64,000 nt of DNA, from contig CP133187.1 of NCBI GenBank assembly GCA_030913685.1, positions 2,112,001 through 2,176,000 on the forward strand, written 5' to 3'. This DNA is from Oscillospiraceae bacterium MB24-C1 (GTDB lineage Bacteria > Bacillota > Clostridia > Oscillospirales > Ruminococcaceae). Below are positions 1 to 9,286 of this stretch, in pieces. The notes beneath the pieces are model-generated. The model was not told where the DNA came from, did not search any database, and saw only the letters and a program-made list of their open reading frames with translations. A program made the position numbers and the translations under genes. Numbering within the stretch: position 1 is the first letter of the stretch; every line of letters begins with the position of its first letter.

Positions 1-2
1 AT

Positions 3-329
3 CGGGCGCGGCTTTATCAAAAGCTGACCACCCTACTGGCTGACCGAAATATCGATGATGCGCGTGTGCTTACCGAGGCGGCCATTTTTGCCGACCGCGT
101 AGCGGTGGATGAGGAAACTGTCCGCTTAAAAAGCCATTTGGCGCAGTTTCGCAGCATTCTGGCTCAACCCGACCCCGTCGGGAGAAAACTCGACTTTTTA
201 ACGCAGGAATTAAACCGTGAGGCGAACACCATCGGTTCAAAGGCGCAGGATGCTGAAATTGCAGCAGTGGTTATCGCACTTAAAAGTGAGTTGGAGAAAA
301 TACGCGAGCAGATACAAAATGTTGAATAG
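3..329 (+). CDS. yicC: YicC/YloC-family endoribonuclease, C-terminal part (5' end outside window)
   Basis: The frame is open from the left edge, so this is the last ~108 residues of a protein of about 290. The tail reads ADRVAVDEETVRLKSHL followed by FLTQELNREANTIGSKA, the signature of the YicC C-terminal domain (DUF1732). YicC proteins are stress-linked endoribonucleases in the cytoplasm. The gene sits directly before remA and gmk, exactly as yloC does in Bacillus. The start is not visible. Identification rests on the C-terminal signature and the conserved neighbourhood. Confidence 0.9.
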   Translation, partial: RARLYQKLTTLLADRNIDDARVLTEAAIFADRVAVDEETVRLKSHLAQFRSILAQPDPVGRKLDFLTQELNREANTIGSKAQDAEIAAVVIALKSELEKIREQIQNVE

Positions 330-341
330 GAGGCATGCAGC

Positions 342-605
342 TTGAAACTGATCAATATTGGATTTGGGAATATGGTCTCGGCGCGGAAATTGGTCGCGAT
401 TGTCAGCCCGGAATCGGCTCCCATCAAGCGCATTATACAGGACGCCAGGGACCGAGGCTCGCTGATTGACGCGACCTATGGACGGCGCACCCGGGCGGTC
501 ATTATTACCGATTCTGACCATGTGATTTTATCGGCGGTACAGCCCGAGACGGTGGCCAACCGCCTGGATGATGACGATGAGGATGACGAGCAGGATGAAG
601 CATAA
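342..605 (+). CDS. remA: RemA/DUF370 extracellular matrix regulator
   Basis: An 87-residue protein starting at a TTG codon preceded by AGGAGG. The body [20 protein letters not shown] and the later [17 protein letters not shown] are typical of the DUF370/RemA family, small DNA-binding proteins that activate matrix and osmoprotection genes in Bacillus. The C-terminus is an unusually acidic tail (residues ~75-87, mostly D and E). Its 3' end overlaps the start of gmk by 11 bases, so the two are probably translationally coupled. What it regulates in this organism is not visible. Confidence 0.92.
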   Translation: MKLINIGFGNMVSARKLVAIVSPESAPIKRIIQDARDRGSLIDATYGRRTRAVIITDSDHVILSAVQPETVANRLDDDDEDDEQDEA

Positions 606-1233
606 ACGCGGACAACTTATCGTTTATTCCGGTCCATCAGGCGTGGGAAAAGGGACGCTGCTCTCCCCGCTGCTTGCGCCTAAAGGGCCGCTGATGCTTT
701 CAGTCTCGGCGACGACGCGCCAACCGAGACCGGGCGAAATTGATGGCGTACATTATCATTTTGTAAACAGCCAACAGTTTTTAAAAATGGTCGCAAACGG
801 TGAAATGTTGGAATACGCCCAATATAACAGTCACTACTACGGTACACCCAGCTGCTTTGTCGAGCAGCAGTTAGAGGCCGGACGTAACGTGATTCTGGAG
901 ATTGAAACAAAGGGTGCTTCTCAGGTGCATGCCCTTTGCCCGGATGCGCTGATGATATTTGTTATGCCGCCCTCGCTTGAGGAGCTGGCCGACCGCCTTG
1001 AGGGACGAGGAACCGAAACAGACGCTGAGCGCGCGGGGCGTCTTGCCGCCGCCGCAGAAGAAATTCGTCTGGCAGATCAATACGATTTTATCGTGATTAA
1101 CGATGACATAGAATCGGCCAGGGAACAGCTGCTATGCGCTATCAACGCGGGCGGGCTGATTACCCGGTTGAACAGAAAAAGAATTGAAGAGGTGCTAAAA
1201 AATGCTGAGACCAGCAATGAGCGAAATTCTTGA
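595..1233 (+). CDS. gmk: guanylate kinase
   Basis: Converts GMP to GDP with ATP in the cytoplasm. The P-loop GPSGVGKGT lies near residues 13-21, and [19 protein letters not shown] carries the GMP-binding segment. I chose the ATG at 595, which gives 212 residues (the usual ~205-210) and starts directly before the basic [12 protein letters not shown] strand. Upstream in-frame ATGs at 568-577 lie inside the remA acidic tail and would add an unlikely extension. The gene overlaps remA at the 5' end and rpoZ at the 3' end. Confidence 0.95.
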   Translation: MKHKRGQLIVYSGPSGVGKGTLLSPLLAPKGPLMLSVSATTRQPRPGEIDGVHYHFVNSQQFLKMVANGEMLEYAQYNSHYYGTPSCFVEQQLEAGRNVILEIETKGASQVHALCPDALMIFVMPPSLEELADRLEGRGTETDAERAGRLAAAAEEIRLADQYDFIVINDDIESAREQLLCAINAGGLITRLNRKRIEEVLKNAETSNERNS

Positions 1234-1408
1234 TAGAAACCAGGACTGCTACGCATTTGTGGTAGCTGTTGCCAAGCGTGCTCGCTATATTGCGGATACT
1301 GCCGAGGAGCAGCACGACGTTTTGGAGGGCAAGCCCGTCAAACTTTCGGTTGACGAATTTGCCTGTGGCAAGAGTAAATTTGTGACCCACAGCGAAATTC
1401 AGATATAA
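1202..1408 (+). CDS. rpoZ: RNA polymerase omega subunit
   Basis: A 68-residue protein beginning [11 protein letters not shown] with AKRARYIAD, the omega (RpoZ) fold that helps assemble beta'. The start at 1202 has a GAAGAGG ribosome site 8 bases upstream and matches the MLRPS-type start common in Clostridia. It overlaps the end of gmk by 32 bases in another frame. In Bacillus coaBC follows, but here priA begins 3 bases later. Confidence 0.93.
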   Translation: MLRPAMSEILDRNQDCYAFVVAVAKRARYIADTAEEQHDVLEGKPVKLSVDEFACGKSKFVTHSEIQI

Positions 1409-1411
1409 TCT

Positions 1412-3859
1412 ATGAACATTGCGCACGTTGCCATTGAAAAAGCGACTTATGCTTATGATAAGGAATATGACTACCTGCTGCCGGAAACAATTTGTGCCAG
1501 GGCAGGTTGCCGCGTACTGGTGCCATTTGGGGCAGGCAATAGCACCCGGATCGGGTTAGTGCTCTCGGTTGAAGAAGCACAAAGGGAACTGCCCGAGCGA
1601 CTAAAGGCGATTCATTCGCTTTTGGATGCGGCACCGCTTTTAGACGATGAGGGACTTTTTCTACTAGCGGCTGTGCGCACCGCAACCTTTTGCACTTGGT
1701 TTGAGGCGTTGCGCGTATTGATACCGCCTGGTATGGGCGTGAAGGTCAATATGGGGCTTTCGCCGGTGCGAGACCAACATATAGAAGTCGAGGGGTTATC
1801 ACCCGAAGCACAGCAGCTGTATGCGCTTTTGGTTAACCGCCGCGGCATTACGCCGGAGGAAAAGGCGCTGTCTGCGCTTGGACTCTCCTCACGGTCGGCA
1901 TGCATTGAAGAGTTGGTTGCCGCAGGGCTTGTGACACGCAGCCGAATGATAAAAAAACGTATCGCAGACGAGCGTGCTGTGATGGCGCGGTTGGTCGTTG
2001 AGCAAGGCACAGAGCCTGAAACGCATAAATACACCCCCAAGCAACAGGCGGTCATCAACCTTCTGGAACAGGTTGGTTGCGCCTCGGTGCGTGAGTTATG
2101 CTATTTTGCTGGGGCTACCCGCGCGGTGGTTGACCGCATGCAAAAGAAAGGTCTACTCGAGCTGTTTGAGGAGGTTACCCCCCGTCGGACAGCCGACAAG
2201 ACAAATCCGATTACCGACACCGTACCGATTGTTCTTTCCGAGCAGCAGCAGCGGGCGTTTGATACACTGTGCGTACTCGGACACAAAAATGAATTCACCA
2301 CCTCGCTGCTGCATGGCGTAACCGGCAGCGGAAAAACACAGGTTTTTTTACGCCTTATTGAAGATGTTCTGGCTCGTGGGCGCCAAGCGATGGTACTCAT
2401 ACCTGAAATATCTCTCACCCCGCAGACCGTCTCAAAATTCAGCGCCCGTTTTGGGGCGCGGGTGGCGGTACTGCATTCATCACTTTCGATGACTGAGCGC
2501 TTAGACGAGTGGCAGCGCATCCGCGAGGGAAAAGCCGATATTGTAGTCGGTACCCGATCGGCGGTTTTTGCTCCGCTTAAAAACATCGGGCTTATCGTTA
2601 TCGATGAGGAGCAGGAGCATACCTACCACTCTGAAAGTGCACCGCGCTACCATGCCCGGGATATCGCCCGGCTGCGCGGCAAAACGCACAACGCACAGGT
2701 ACTGCTCTGTTCGGCAACCCCATCAGTTGAAAGCTATTATAGCGCCGTGAGTGGCCGATATCATCTCGCTGAACTAAGTGAGCGCTACTCGGGCAATCTC
2801 TTGCCGGATGTACTCACGGTAGACATGTCTACCGCGCCACTGAGCGCCATTTCCGCCACCCTCTCTGAAGAACTGTGTGAGCAGATCAGAGAAACGCTGG
2901 AGAGGGGAGAACAGTCGATTTTGCTTTTGAACCGTCGCGGTTACAACACAATGGTCAAGTGCTCTTCCTGCGGGGAGGTTGCGCGCTGTCCGCACTGTTC
3001 GATCCCGTTGACCTTTCATTCGGCCAACCGCCGGATGGTCTGCCACTATTGCAGCTATTCCCGGGCCGAGACCGTCCCGTGCGACAACTGCAAGAGTGCG
3101 ATGCTGCGTTATACCGGCGTTGGTACTCAACGTATCGAAGAAGAATTGCAGTCTCTTTTTCCACCGGCGAGAATTCTGCGCATGGATATGGACACCACCA
3201 TGTCGCGCTTTGCGCATCAACGCGCGTTTGAGGCGTTTGCCAGGGGCGACTATGATATTATGATCGGCACTCAGATGGTCGCCAAAGGGCTTGATTTCCC
3301 CAATGTAACGCTCGTGGGTGTGCTGGCCGCCGATCAATCGCTTTATGGTGAAGATTTTCGCAGCTTTGAGCGCACCTTTTCGCTTATCACACAGGTTGTG
3401 GGACGCTGTGGACGGGCGCAAAAGCCCGGTCGTGCGGTTATCCAGACCTTCACGCCTGAAAACCGCATTCTGGCGCTAGCCGCTGCGCAGGACTATAAGA
3501 CGTTTTATGCCGAAGAAATTGGTTACCGCAGGGTGGGATTGTATCCGCCCTTTTGTGATATTGTGTGCGTGGTCTTCTGGTCTGAAAATGAACGCATTTC
3601 CGTTCAAAGTGCTAAATTATATAGCAACCAATTTATTGAAACAGCGAAACAAAATTATGCCGATCTGCCGATACGGCTGCTCGGCCCTGCTGAGTGCAGG
3701 CCCTACCGCGTAGCGGGGCGTTACCGCTGTCGGCTGCTGGTTAAGTGCCGCAGCGACAAAAGAACGCGTGCGCTCTTTGCTGAGATGCTTGCGTGGTATC
3801 ATCAACAGAAGAATATGGCGGCAGTGACGCTAGATTTTTATTACGATTCCAACCTCTAG
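1412..3859 (+). CDS. priA: primosomal protein N' (replication restart helicase PriA)
   Basis: An 815-residue 3'-5' helicase that reloads the replisome at stalled forks. The order is an N-terminal 3'-OH binding domain and winged helix (~1-210), helicase lobe 1 with Walker A GVTGSGKT (~304) and DEEQ box (~397), a zinc module with eight cysteines (CSSCGEVARCPHC, then CHYC and CDNC, ~517-560), and helicase lobe 2 with QVVGRCGRAQKPG. Length is close to the Bacillus protein. It starts 3 bases after rpoZ, so it belongs to the same transcription unit. Confidence 0.97.
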   Translation: MNIAHVAIEKATYAYDKEYDYLLPETICARAGCRVLVPFGAGNSTRIGLVLSVEEAQRELPERLKAIHSLLDAAPLLDDEGLFLLAAVRTATFCTWFEALRVLIPPGMGVKVNMGLSPVRDQHIEVEGLSPEAQQLYALLVNRRGITPEEKALSALGLSSRSACIEELVAAGLVTRSRMIKKRIADERAVMARLVVEQGTEPETHKYTPKQQAVINLLEQVGCASVRELCYFAGATRAVVDRMQKKGLLELFEEVTPRRTADKTNPITDTVPIVLSEQQQRAFDTLCVLGHKNEFTTSLLHGVTGSGKTQVFLRLIEDVLARGRQAMVLIPEISLTPQTVSKFSARFGARVAVLHSSLSMTERLDEWQRIREGKADIVVGTRSAVFAPLKNIGLIVIDEEQEHTYHSESAPRYHARDIARLRGKTHNAQVLLCSATPSVESYYSAVSGRYHLAELSERYSGNLLPDVLTVDMSTAPLSAISATLSEELCEQIRETLERGEQSILLLNRRGYNTMVKCSSCGEVARCPHCSIPLTFHSANRRMVCHYCSYSRAETVPCDNCKSAMLRYTGVGTQRIEEELQSLFPPARILRMDMDTTMSRFAHQRAFEAFARGDYDIMIGTQMVAKGLDFPNVTLVGVLAADQSLYGEDFRSFERTFSLITQVVGRCGRAQKPGRAVIQTFTPENRILALAAAQDYKTFYAEEIGYRRVGLYPPFCDIVCVVFWSENERISVQSAKLYSNQFIETAKQNYADLPIRLLGPAECRPYRVAGRYRCRLLVKCRSDKRTRALFAEMLAWYHQQKNMAAVTLDFYYDSNL

Positions 3860-3900
3860 CACTGTGACAGCTTGATGTGTAAACGAAAGGATGTTGAAAA

Positions 3901-4365
3901 GTGGCGATACGCAAAATTTTAAACGAGTCCGATGAGATACTGCGCAAGCATTCCCGAACGGTAGAGAAATTTGACGACAGACTGCACATGCTGATAGACG
4001 ATTTGGCCGAAACGATGAAAGAGGCCAACGGTGTCGGACTAGCAGCCCCGCAGGTGGGCGTTTTGCGTCGCGTTGTTACCATCGACGTTGGCCAGGGGGT
4101 CATTGAGATGGTGAACCCCGAGATAGTCTATGAGAGTGCCGAGCAAATCGACGACGCCGAGGGTTGCCTTTCTTCCCCTGGGGAGTACGGGTTGGTCAAG
4201 CGCCCCAGAAAGGTGCGCGCTAAATATCACGACCGTAATGGAAAAGTCTGTGAGATTGAGGGCGAGGGGCTTTTGGCCCGCGCCATCTGCCACGAGACCG
4301 ACCACCTCAACGGCCGACTGTTTAAGGATTTGGTTTCCAGAATGCTTGAGCCCGAGGAGTATTAA
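3901..4365 (+). CDS. def: peptide deformylase
   Basis: Removes the formyl group from nascent N-terminal methionine. All three deformylase motifs are present: GVGLAAPQVG (~44-53), EGCLSSPG (~87-94) and the metal-binding HETDH (~130-134). Its 154 residues fit the family. It starts at a GTG with AAAGGATG upstream. It precedes fmt, the enzyme that adds the formyl group, as in many bacteria; about 135 bases separate the two, in which I see no gene. Confidence 0.96.
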   Translation: MAIRKILNESDEILRKHSRTVEKFDDRLHMLIDDLAETMKEANGVGLAAPQVGVLRRVVTIDVGQGVIEMVNPEIVYESAEQIDDAEGCLSSPGEYGLVKRPRKVRAKYHDRNGKVCEIEGEGLLARAICHETDHLNGRLFKDLVSRMLEPEEY

Positions 4366-4499
4366 GTTTGAAAGATTTCAAGCTTCTATTCTCAGCGCGT
4401 GTTGCGCGCATTGCAAATAAACGCAACACATGCACAGGATGGCCTGTTGTTCTAAGGACATTTTGTGCCTAGAAGCGCAGTAGGAAGGAAGATTTATAG

Positions 4500-5417
4500 A
4501 TGGAAATTGTATTTATGGGCACGCCTGATTTTGCGGTGCCTTCGCTTCAGCGATTACTAGACGATGGCCATAATATTCTGGGGGTTTACTGCCAGCCCGA
4601 TAAGCCACAAGGGAGACATTTTGTGCTGACGCCACCGGCGGTCAAGGTTCTGGCACAGCAGCACGGTATTACGGTGTATCAACCACAAACCTTCAAAGAT
4701 GATCAGGTACAGGCGCAGCTTGCTACGCTTAATCCTGAGCTGGTTGTGGTGGCGGCTTACGGCAAAATTCTGCCACAGGCGGTGCTAGATATCCCCGTAA
4801 AGGGCTGCATCAATGTCCACGGTTCGTTGCTGCCAAAATATCGCGGCGCTGCACCGATTCAATGGGCGGTCATCAACAACGAACCGATTGCAGGTGTGAC
4901 CATCATGCAGATGGCACAGGGTCTGGACACCGGCGATATGCTGCTGAAAAAAGAGACGCCAATCGGGGAAGATGAAACGGCGGGTGAATTGTTTGACCGC
5001 ATTGCAAAGCTGGGTGCGCAGGCACTCTCCGAGGCGGTTGCATCGCTCGACACCCTTACGCCCGTTGCGCAGGATGACGCGCTGGCTTGCTGGTCGCCGC
5101 CCTTAAAGAAGGCCGACGGCGAAATCGACTGGGCACAGGACGCTAAAATGGTATATGCCCGCATTCGCGGCGTAACGCCGTGGCCGGGTGCCTACACCAT
5201 GTTAAATAGCAAACGGCTTAAAATTCATCGCGCCGTGATTGACAATTTGAATAAGACAACCGGTGAGCCCGGCGAGCTACTGGATAACAAACGGCTAGTT
5301 ATCGCTTGCGGCAGCGGAGCCGTCGAACTGCTAGAAGTTCAGCTTGAGGGTGCAAAACGCATTGCGGCGGCAGATTTTATCCGAGGGCAGCGGCTGACTT
5401 TGGGTAAACTATTCTAA
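4500..5417 (+). CDS. fmt: methionyl-tRNA formyltransferase
   Basis: Formylates initiator Met-tRNA using 10-formyl-tetrahydrofolate. The N-terminus MEIVFMGTPDFAVPSL and the catalytic segment HGSLLPKYRGAAPIQWA (~108-124) with GLDTGDML are diagnostic. 305 residues, normal length. AGGAAGG precedes the ATG. Follows def. Confidence 0.96.
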   Translation: MEIVFMGTPDFAVPSLQRLLDDGHNILGVYCQPDKPQGRHFVLTPPAVKVLAQQHGITVYQPQTFKDDQVQAQLATLNPELVVVAAYGKILPQAVLDIPVKGCINVHGSLLPKYRGAAPIQWAVINNEPIAGVTIMQMAQGLDTGDMLLKKETPIGEDETAGELFDRIAKLGAQALSEAVASLDTLTPVAQDDALACWSPPLKKADGEIDWAQDAKMVYARIRGVTPWPGAYTMLNSKRLKIHRAVIDNLNKTTGEPGELLDNKRLVIACGSGAVELLEVQLEGAKRIAAADFIRGQRLTLGKLF

Positions 5418-5444
5418 AAGACCTTTTTGAAAGGGGCGATTTGC

Positions 5445-6149
5445 TTGTTTGGACATTACGGATATTACGGCCTTGACAGCTATTATTTGATTTTGGTTAT
5501 GCCAGCCATTCTCTTTTCGCTTTGGGCACAAAGTAAGGTGAAGGGAACTTTTTCACGCTACCAAAAAGTGCGCAGTTACTCAGGCTATACCGGTGCCGAT
5601 GTGGCGCGACGTATTCTGGATGACAACGGACTTTACAACGTGCGTATTGAGCATATCAACGGCTCACTGACTGACCATTACGACCCAAGAGATCAGGTTA
5701 TTCGCCTGTCGGATAGTGTGTACGGCAGCAATTCGATTGCGGCACTGGGCGTCGCGGCGCACGAGACGGGTCATGCGGTGCAGCATGCAACCGGCTATGG
5801 ACCGCTGAGCATCCGCAATGCGATTATCCCGGTGACCAACTTTGGCTCGCAGTTGGCGATGCCGTTGATTTTATTTGGCTTTTTGTTTAACAATAACCCG
5901 CTCGTCGGCATTGGCATCATCTGCTTTGCTATGGTGGCGTTATTCCAGCTTGTTACGCTTCCAGTGGAGTTTGATGCGAGTGCCCGCGCCATGCGCACCC
6001 TCTCCAACGAGGGTATTTTGCAGGGGGACGAGGTGTCGCAGACCCGAAAGGTTCTGACTGCCGCTGCACTGACCTATGTTGCCGCGTTAATTGTCTCAGC
6101 GGCGCAGTTGTTGCGTCTTGTGTTGCTGTTTAATCGCAGACGCGACTGA
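5445..6149 (+). CDS. membrane zinc metallopeptidase, YugP family
   Basis: A ~234-residue membrane protein of the Zn_peptidase_2 (YugP) family. The start is taken at the TTG at 5445, eight bases after AAAGGGG, because the family begins with an aromatic FGxYGYYG stretch; an upstream TTG at 5427 is in frame but sits on the ribosome site. The zinc site HETGHAVQH lies at ~107-115. Hydrophobic helices flank it near the N-terminus (~12-28), at ~130-180 and at the C-terminus. Substrates of this family are unknown. It lies between fmt and rsmB in the same operon. Confidence 0.85.
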   Translation: MFGHYGYYGLDSYYLILVMPAILFSLWAQSKVKGTFSRYQKVRSYSGYTGADVARRILDDNGLYNVRIEHINGSLTDHYDPRDQVIRLSDSVYGSNSIAALGVAAHETGHAVQHATGYGPLSIRNAIIPVTNFGSQLAMPLILFGFLFNNNPLVGIGIICFAMVALFQLVTLPVEFDASARAMRTLSNEGILQGDEVSQTRKVLTAAALTYVAALIVSAAQLLRLVLLFNRRRD

Positions 6150-6195
6150 ATTTAATCGCGACAGTGTTGTTTTGACGGCACGGAAAGGAACATTG

Positions 6196-7479
6196 ATGGA
6201 GACTGCCCGACAGGTTGCGGCCAAAGCGTTGTTGCGCGTTGACCGCGGCGGCTATTCACAGCTGACACTCGACGCCGCGCTTAACAAAGCGCGGCTGTCT
6301 GTGCGTGATGCGGCTTTTGCTTCGGCGCTTTTTTATGGCGCTTTGGAACGACAGTTAACACTGGATCACTGCATTGCCAAATACGCGCGGCATTCGCTTT
6401 CGGACACGGTATCGGTTATTTTGCGGTTGGCGTTCTATCAGCTTGTTTTTATGGATTCAGTACCAAACCACGCTGCGGTGGACGAAGCAGTCAATATGAC
6501 TAAGGCGATGGGACAGCGTGCCGCCTCCGGCATGGTCAACGGTATGTTGCGTAGCTTTTTGCGCGATGACTGTGCAATTCCCCCGATTTCGGGTAGCCTG
6601 GCAGCTAGATTGGCGGTTGAATACTCCTGTAACGAGGGTTTAATCGCGCTGTTTTTGGCGTGGCACGGTGAGGAAAAGACGCGCCTATTGCTTTCGGCCT
6701 CTATGGGTCGCCCACCAATTTATATCCGCGTTAATACCCTTAAAACAGATGCCGAAACGCTGTTAACGCATCTTTCCAAACACGATTGTAAGGCGGTTGC
6801 CCGCCCTTTGGACGGCAACTGCATTGAGATAGAGGGCGACGCAGTACACACTGTGTCGCATAAGCTGGGGTTTTTCCACGTGCAGGACGTCTGCTCTCAG
6901 CAGGCCGCACTGACACTGGAAGCGCGACCGGACGAGCGCATTTTGGATGTTTGTGCAGCACCCGGCTCCAAGAGCTTTGTGCTGGCGCAGCAGATGCAAA
7001 ACCGTGGGGAGATCATATCCTGCGACATAGCCCCCGCGCGACTAGAGCTAATCAAGCAGGGGGCCAAGCGGTTAGGGATTAACATTATCACCACACAGGT
7101 CAACGACGGAGCGGAAAAGAACGAGGGCTTAGGCCAATTCGACCGCATCCTCTGTGACGTGCCCTGTTCGGGATTAGGCGTGCTGCGCCGCAAGCCCGAA
7201 ATTAAATATCGCAGCGTTCAGTCGCTCGAAGGCCTGCCTGAGCTCCAGTATAAAATTCTAAAAACTTCCGCAAACTATTTAAAAGCGGACGGAATTTTAG
7301 TTTATTCCACCTGCACGCTGAATCCCGACGAAAATGAGCGGGTGGTTGAATCTTTTTTGAGGGAACACCCTGACTTTTCTCCTGCGCCGTTTGACGGTAC
7401 GGACTGGAACAAGACTTTTCTGCCCCAGCCGCAGGGCGGCGATGGATTCTTTATTTCACGCATCAGGAGAGACAGATGA
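6196..7479 (+). CDS. rsmB: 16S rRNA m5C967 methyltransferase RsmB
   Basis: Methylates C967 of 16S rRNA with S-adenosylmethionine. An N-terminal NusB-like RNA-binding domain (~1-130) precedes the Rossmann domain with DVCAAPGSKSFVLAQ (~250), the CDVPCSGLG proline-cysteine motif (~320) and the nucleophile in YSTCTLNPDE (~370). The ATG at 6196, after CGGAAAGGA, gives 427 residues; a longer in-frame start inside yugP would add a non-homologous Cys-rich leader. The stop overlaps the rlmN start (ATGA). Confidence 0.94.
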   Translation: METARQVAAKALLRVDRGGYSQLTLDAALNKARLSVRDAAFASALFYGALERQLTLDHCIAKYARHSLSDTVSVILRLAFYQLVFMDSVPNHAAVDEAVNMTKAMGQRAASGMVNGMLRSFLRDDCAIPPISGSLAARLAVEYSCNEGLIALFLAWHGEEKTRLLLSASMGRPPIYIRVNTLKTDAETLLTHLSKHDCKAVARPLDGNCIEIEGDAVHTVSHKLGFFHVQDVCSQQAALTLEARPDERILDVCAAPGSKSFVLAQQMQNRGEIISCDIAPARLELIKQGAKRLGINIITTQVNDGAEKNEGLGQFDRILCDVPCSGLGVLRRKPEIKYRSVQSLEGLPELQYKILKTSANYLKADGILVYSTCTLNPDENERVVESFLREHPDFSPAPFDGTDWNKTFLPQPQGGDGFFISRIRRDR

Positions 7480-8546
7480 ACGCGCAGAAAACAGCTGCCA
7501 CAAAACTTGATATACTGTCAATGCTACCTGCGGAGCTGGAAGCGCTGGTGCGCGATATGGGTCAACCCAAGTTTAGGGCGGGGCAGCTCTTTGGCTGGCT
7601 GCATAATAAGCTTGTGGCCAGCTTCGACGAGATGATGAACTTGCCGGCTGCGTTTCGGGCGGCACTCTCAGAGCGCTGCTACATAACGCAGCTTGACGCA
7701 CGCCGGTGCCAGAGCGCGTCGGACGGCACAGCCAAATATCTGTTTAAGCTACCTGATGGTAACACCATTGAATCGGTGCTTATGCGGCATGATTACGGCA
7801 ATTCGCTTTGCATCTCCTCGCAGGTGGGCTGCTATATGGGTTGCCGGTTCTGTGCGTCTACCATCGGGGGCAAGGTGCGTAATTTGACGGCCTCCGAAAT
7901 GCTCTCGCAGATTTACACCGTGACAAAGCTTTCGGGCGAGAGGGTCGACTCGGTTGTGATGATGGGCATCGGCGAACCGCTTGATAACTTTGATAATGTT
8001 GTACGGTTTTTAGAGCTGGTGCGTGATCCCAACGGCATAAACCTTTCTCACAGGCATATTTCTTTGTCGACTTGCGGTTTGGTGGATAAAATTGACGATT
8101 TGGCTGCACTATCTTATCAGTTGACACTTTCGGTCTCGCTGCATGCGTGCGATAATGAAACAAGGGATAAAATTATGCCGGTCAATAAGCGTTACCCCAT
8201 TGAGGAACTGCTGGCGGCCTGCCGCCGGTATTTTGCCAAGACAGGGCGGCGCATCTCGTATGAATACGCACTGATAGCGGGGGTCAACGATAGCCCACAA
8301 CAGGCTAAGAAGTTGTTGGCGCTGCTTCGCAACCAGAGTTGTCACGTCAATCTTATACCGGTGAACCCCGTGGCTGAAACTGGGTTTACCCGAGGCAGTC
8401 GCAAACAGGCCGAAGCATTTAGGGACATACTGACAGCGGGCGGGCTTTCCGCCACCATAAGGCGAGAGCTTGGCAGCGAAATAGACGCGGCCTGCGGTCA
8501 GCTTAGAAGAAAAGATGCGAAAGGGGGCGATGCGCAATGTGGATAG
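7476..8546 (+). CDS. rlmN: dual-specificity 23S rRNA/tRNA adenine C2 methyltransferase RlmN
   Basis: Radical SAM enzyme that methylates C2 of A2503 in 23S rRNA and A37 in some tRNAs. The CX3CX2C cluster motif is CYMGCRFCAS (~119-128), followed by GIGEPLDNFDN. The methyl-carrier cysteine is in the C-terminal AACGQL (~340). 356 residues. Coupled to rsmB by a 4-base overlap and to the phosphatase gene by 10 bases. Confidence 0.96.
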   Translation: MNAQKTAATKLDILSMLPAELEALVRDMGQPKFRAGQLFGWLHNKLVASFDEMMNLPAAFRAALSERCYITQLDARRCQSASDGTAKYLFKLPDGNTIESVLMRHDYGNSLCISSQVGCYMGCRFCASTIGGKVRNLTASEMLSQIYTVTKLSGERVDSVVMMGIGEPLDNFDNVVRFLELVRDPNGINLSHRHISLSTCGLVDKIDDLAALSYQLTLSVSLHACDNETRDKIMPVNKRYPIEELLAACRRYFAKTGRRISYEYALIAGVNDSPQQAKKLLALLRNQSCHVNLIPVNPVAETGFTRGSRKQAEAFRDILTAGGLSATIRRELGSEIDAACGQLRRKDAKGGDAQCG

Positions 8547-9286
8547 CAGGCGATACTCATGTAGGGCAAAAGCGGCGAAACAATCAGGATGTATTCTTAG
8601 CGGAGAAGCTGGATGGCAAACTGCTGCTGATGGTCTGCGACGGCATGGGCGGCGAACAGGGTGGCGAACAGGCCAGCGAGCTAGCCATTGAGGCGTCGGC
8701 GGCAATGCTGCGCCGAGATTTAAAAGACGTCACCGACGAAAGCACAATGCGCCGGGTACTGGAATGTGCGGGTGCTGCTGCCAATAGCGTGGTTTTTGAT
8801 GCCGCGCAAGCCGACAGCACACTGACCGGAATGGGTACCACGTTGGTGGGTGCAGTGGTGTTGCCAGACTGTGCGCATTTTATCCACGCGGGCGATTCGA
8901 GGGCCTACCTGTTGCGCAACGATGTGCTGACGCAGCTTACCGTGGATCACACGGTGGTACAGGTACTCATTGACCGGGGCGAGATTTCTCAGGATGACGC
9001 AAAACATCATCCTCAGCGGCATTACATCACGCGCGCGGTGGGGGTTGTGCCGCAGATTAACTATGACATTTTTTCAATTGACTTGCTGCCAAATGATACA
9101 ATTCTGCTTTGCAGCGACGGTCTTTACAACTATATGAGCCATGAAGATATTTGCGCGCTGACCGCCATTGCCGTCAAGCGTAAAAGTGTCGCGCCGCTCA
9201 TCGACCGCGCTAACGAGAATGGCGGCGGGGACAATATTACTGCGGTGATTTGCTGCGTAGCCGAGGAGGTCAGCGCACATGGATAA
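8537..9286 (+). CDS. prpC: PP2C-family Ser/Thr phosphatase (Stp/PrpC)
   Basis: A 249-residue PPM phosphatase that opposes the PASTA kinase encoded next to it. Metal-binding motifs are visible: RRNNQD (~13-18), DGMGG (~35-39), GDSRAYLL (~118) and the C-terminal GGGDNITAV. The family controls cell-wall, translation and spore-germination targets. Overlaps rlmN (10 bases) and the kinase gene (8 bases), so phosphatase and kinase are co-translated. Confidence 0.94.
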   Translation: MWIAGDTHVGQKRRNNQDVFLAEKLDGKLLLMVCDGMGGEQGGEQASELAIEASAAMLRRDLKDVTDESTMRRVLECAGAAANSVVFDAAQADSTLTGMGTTLVGAVVLPDCAHFIHAGDSRAYLLRNDVLTQLTVDHTVVQVLIDRGEISQDDAKHHPQRHYITRAVGVVPQINYDIFSIDLLPNDTILLCSDGLYNYMSHEDICALTAIAVKRKSVAPLIDRANENGGGDNITAVICCVAEEVSAHG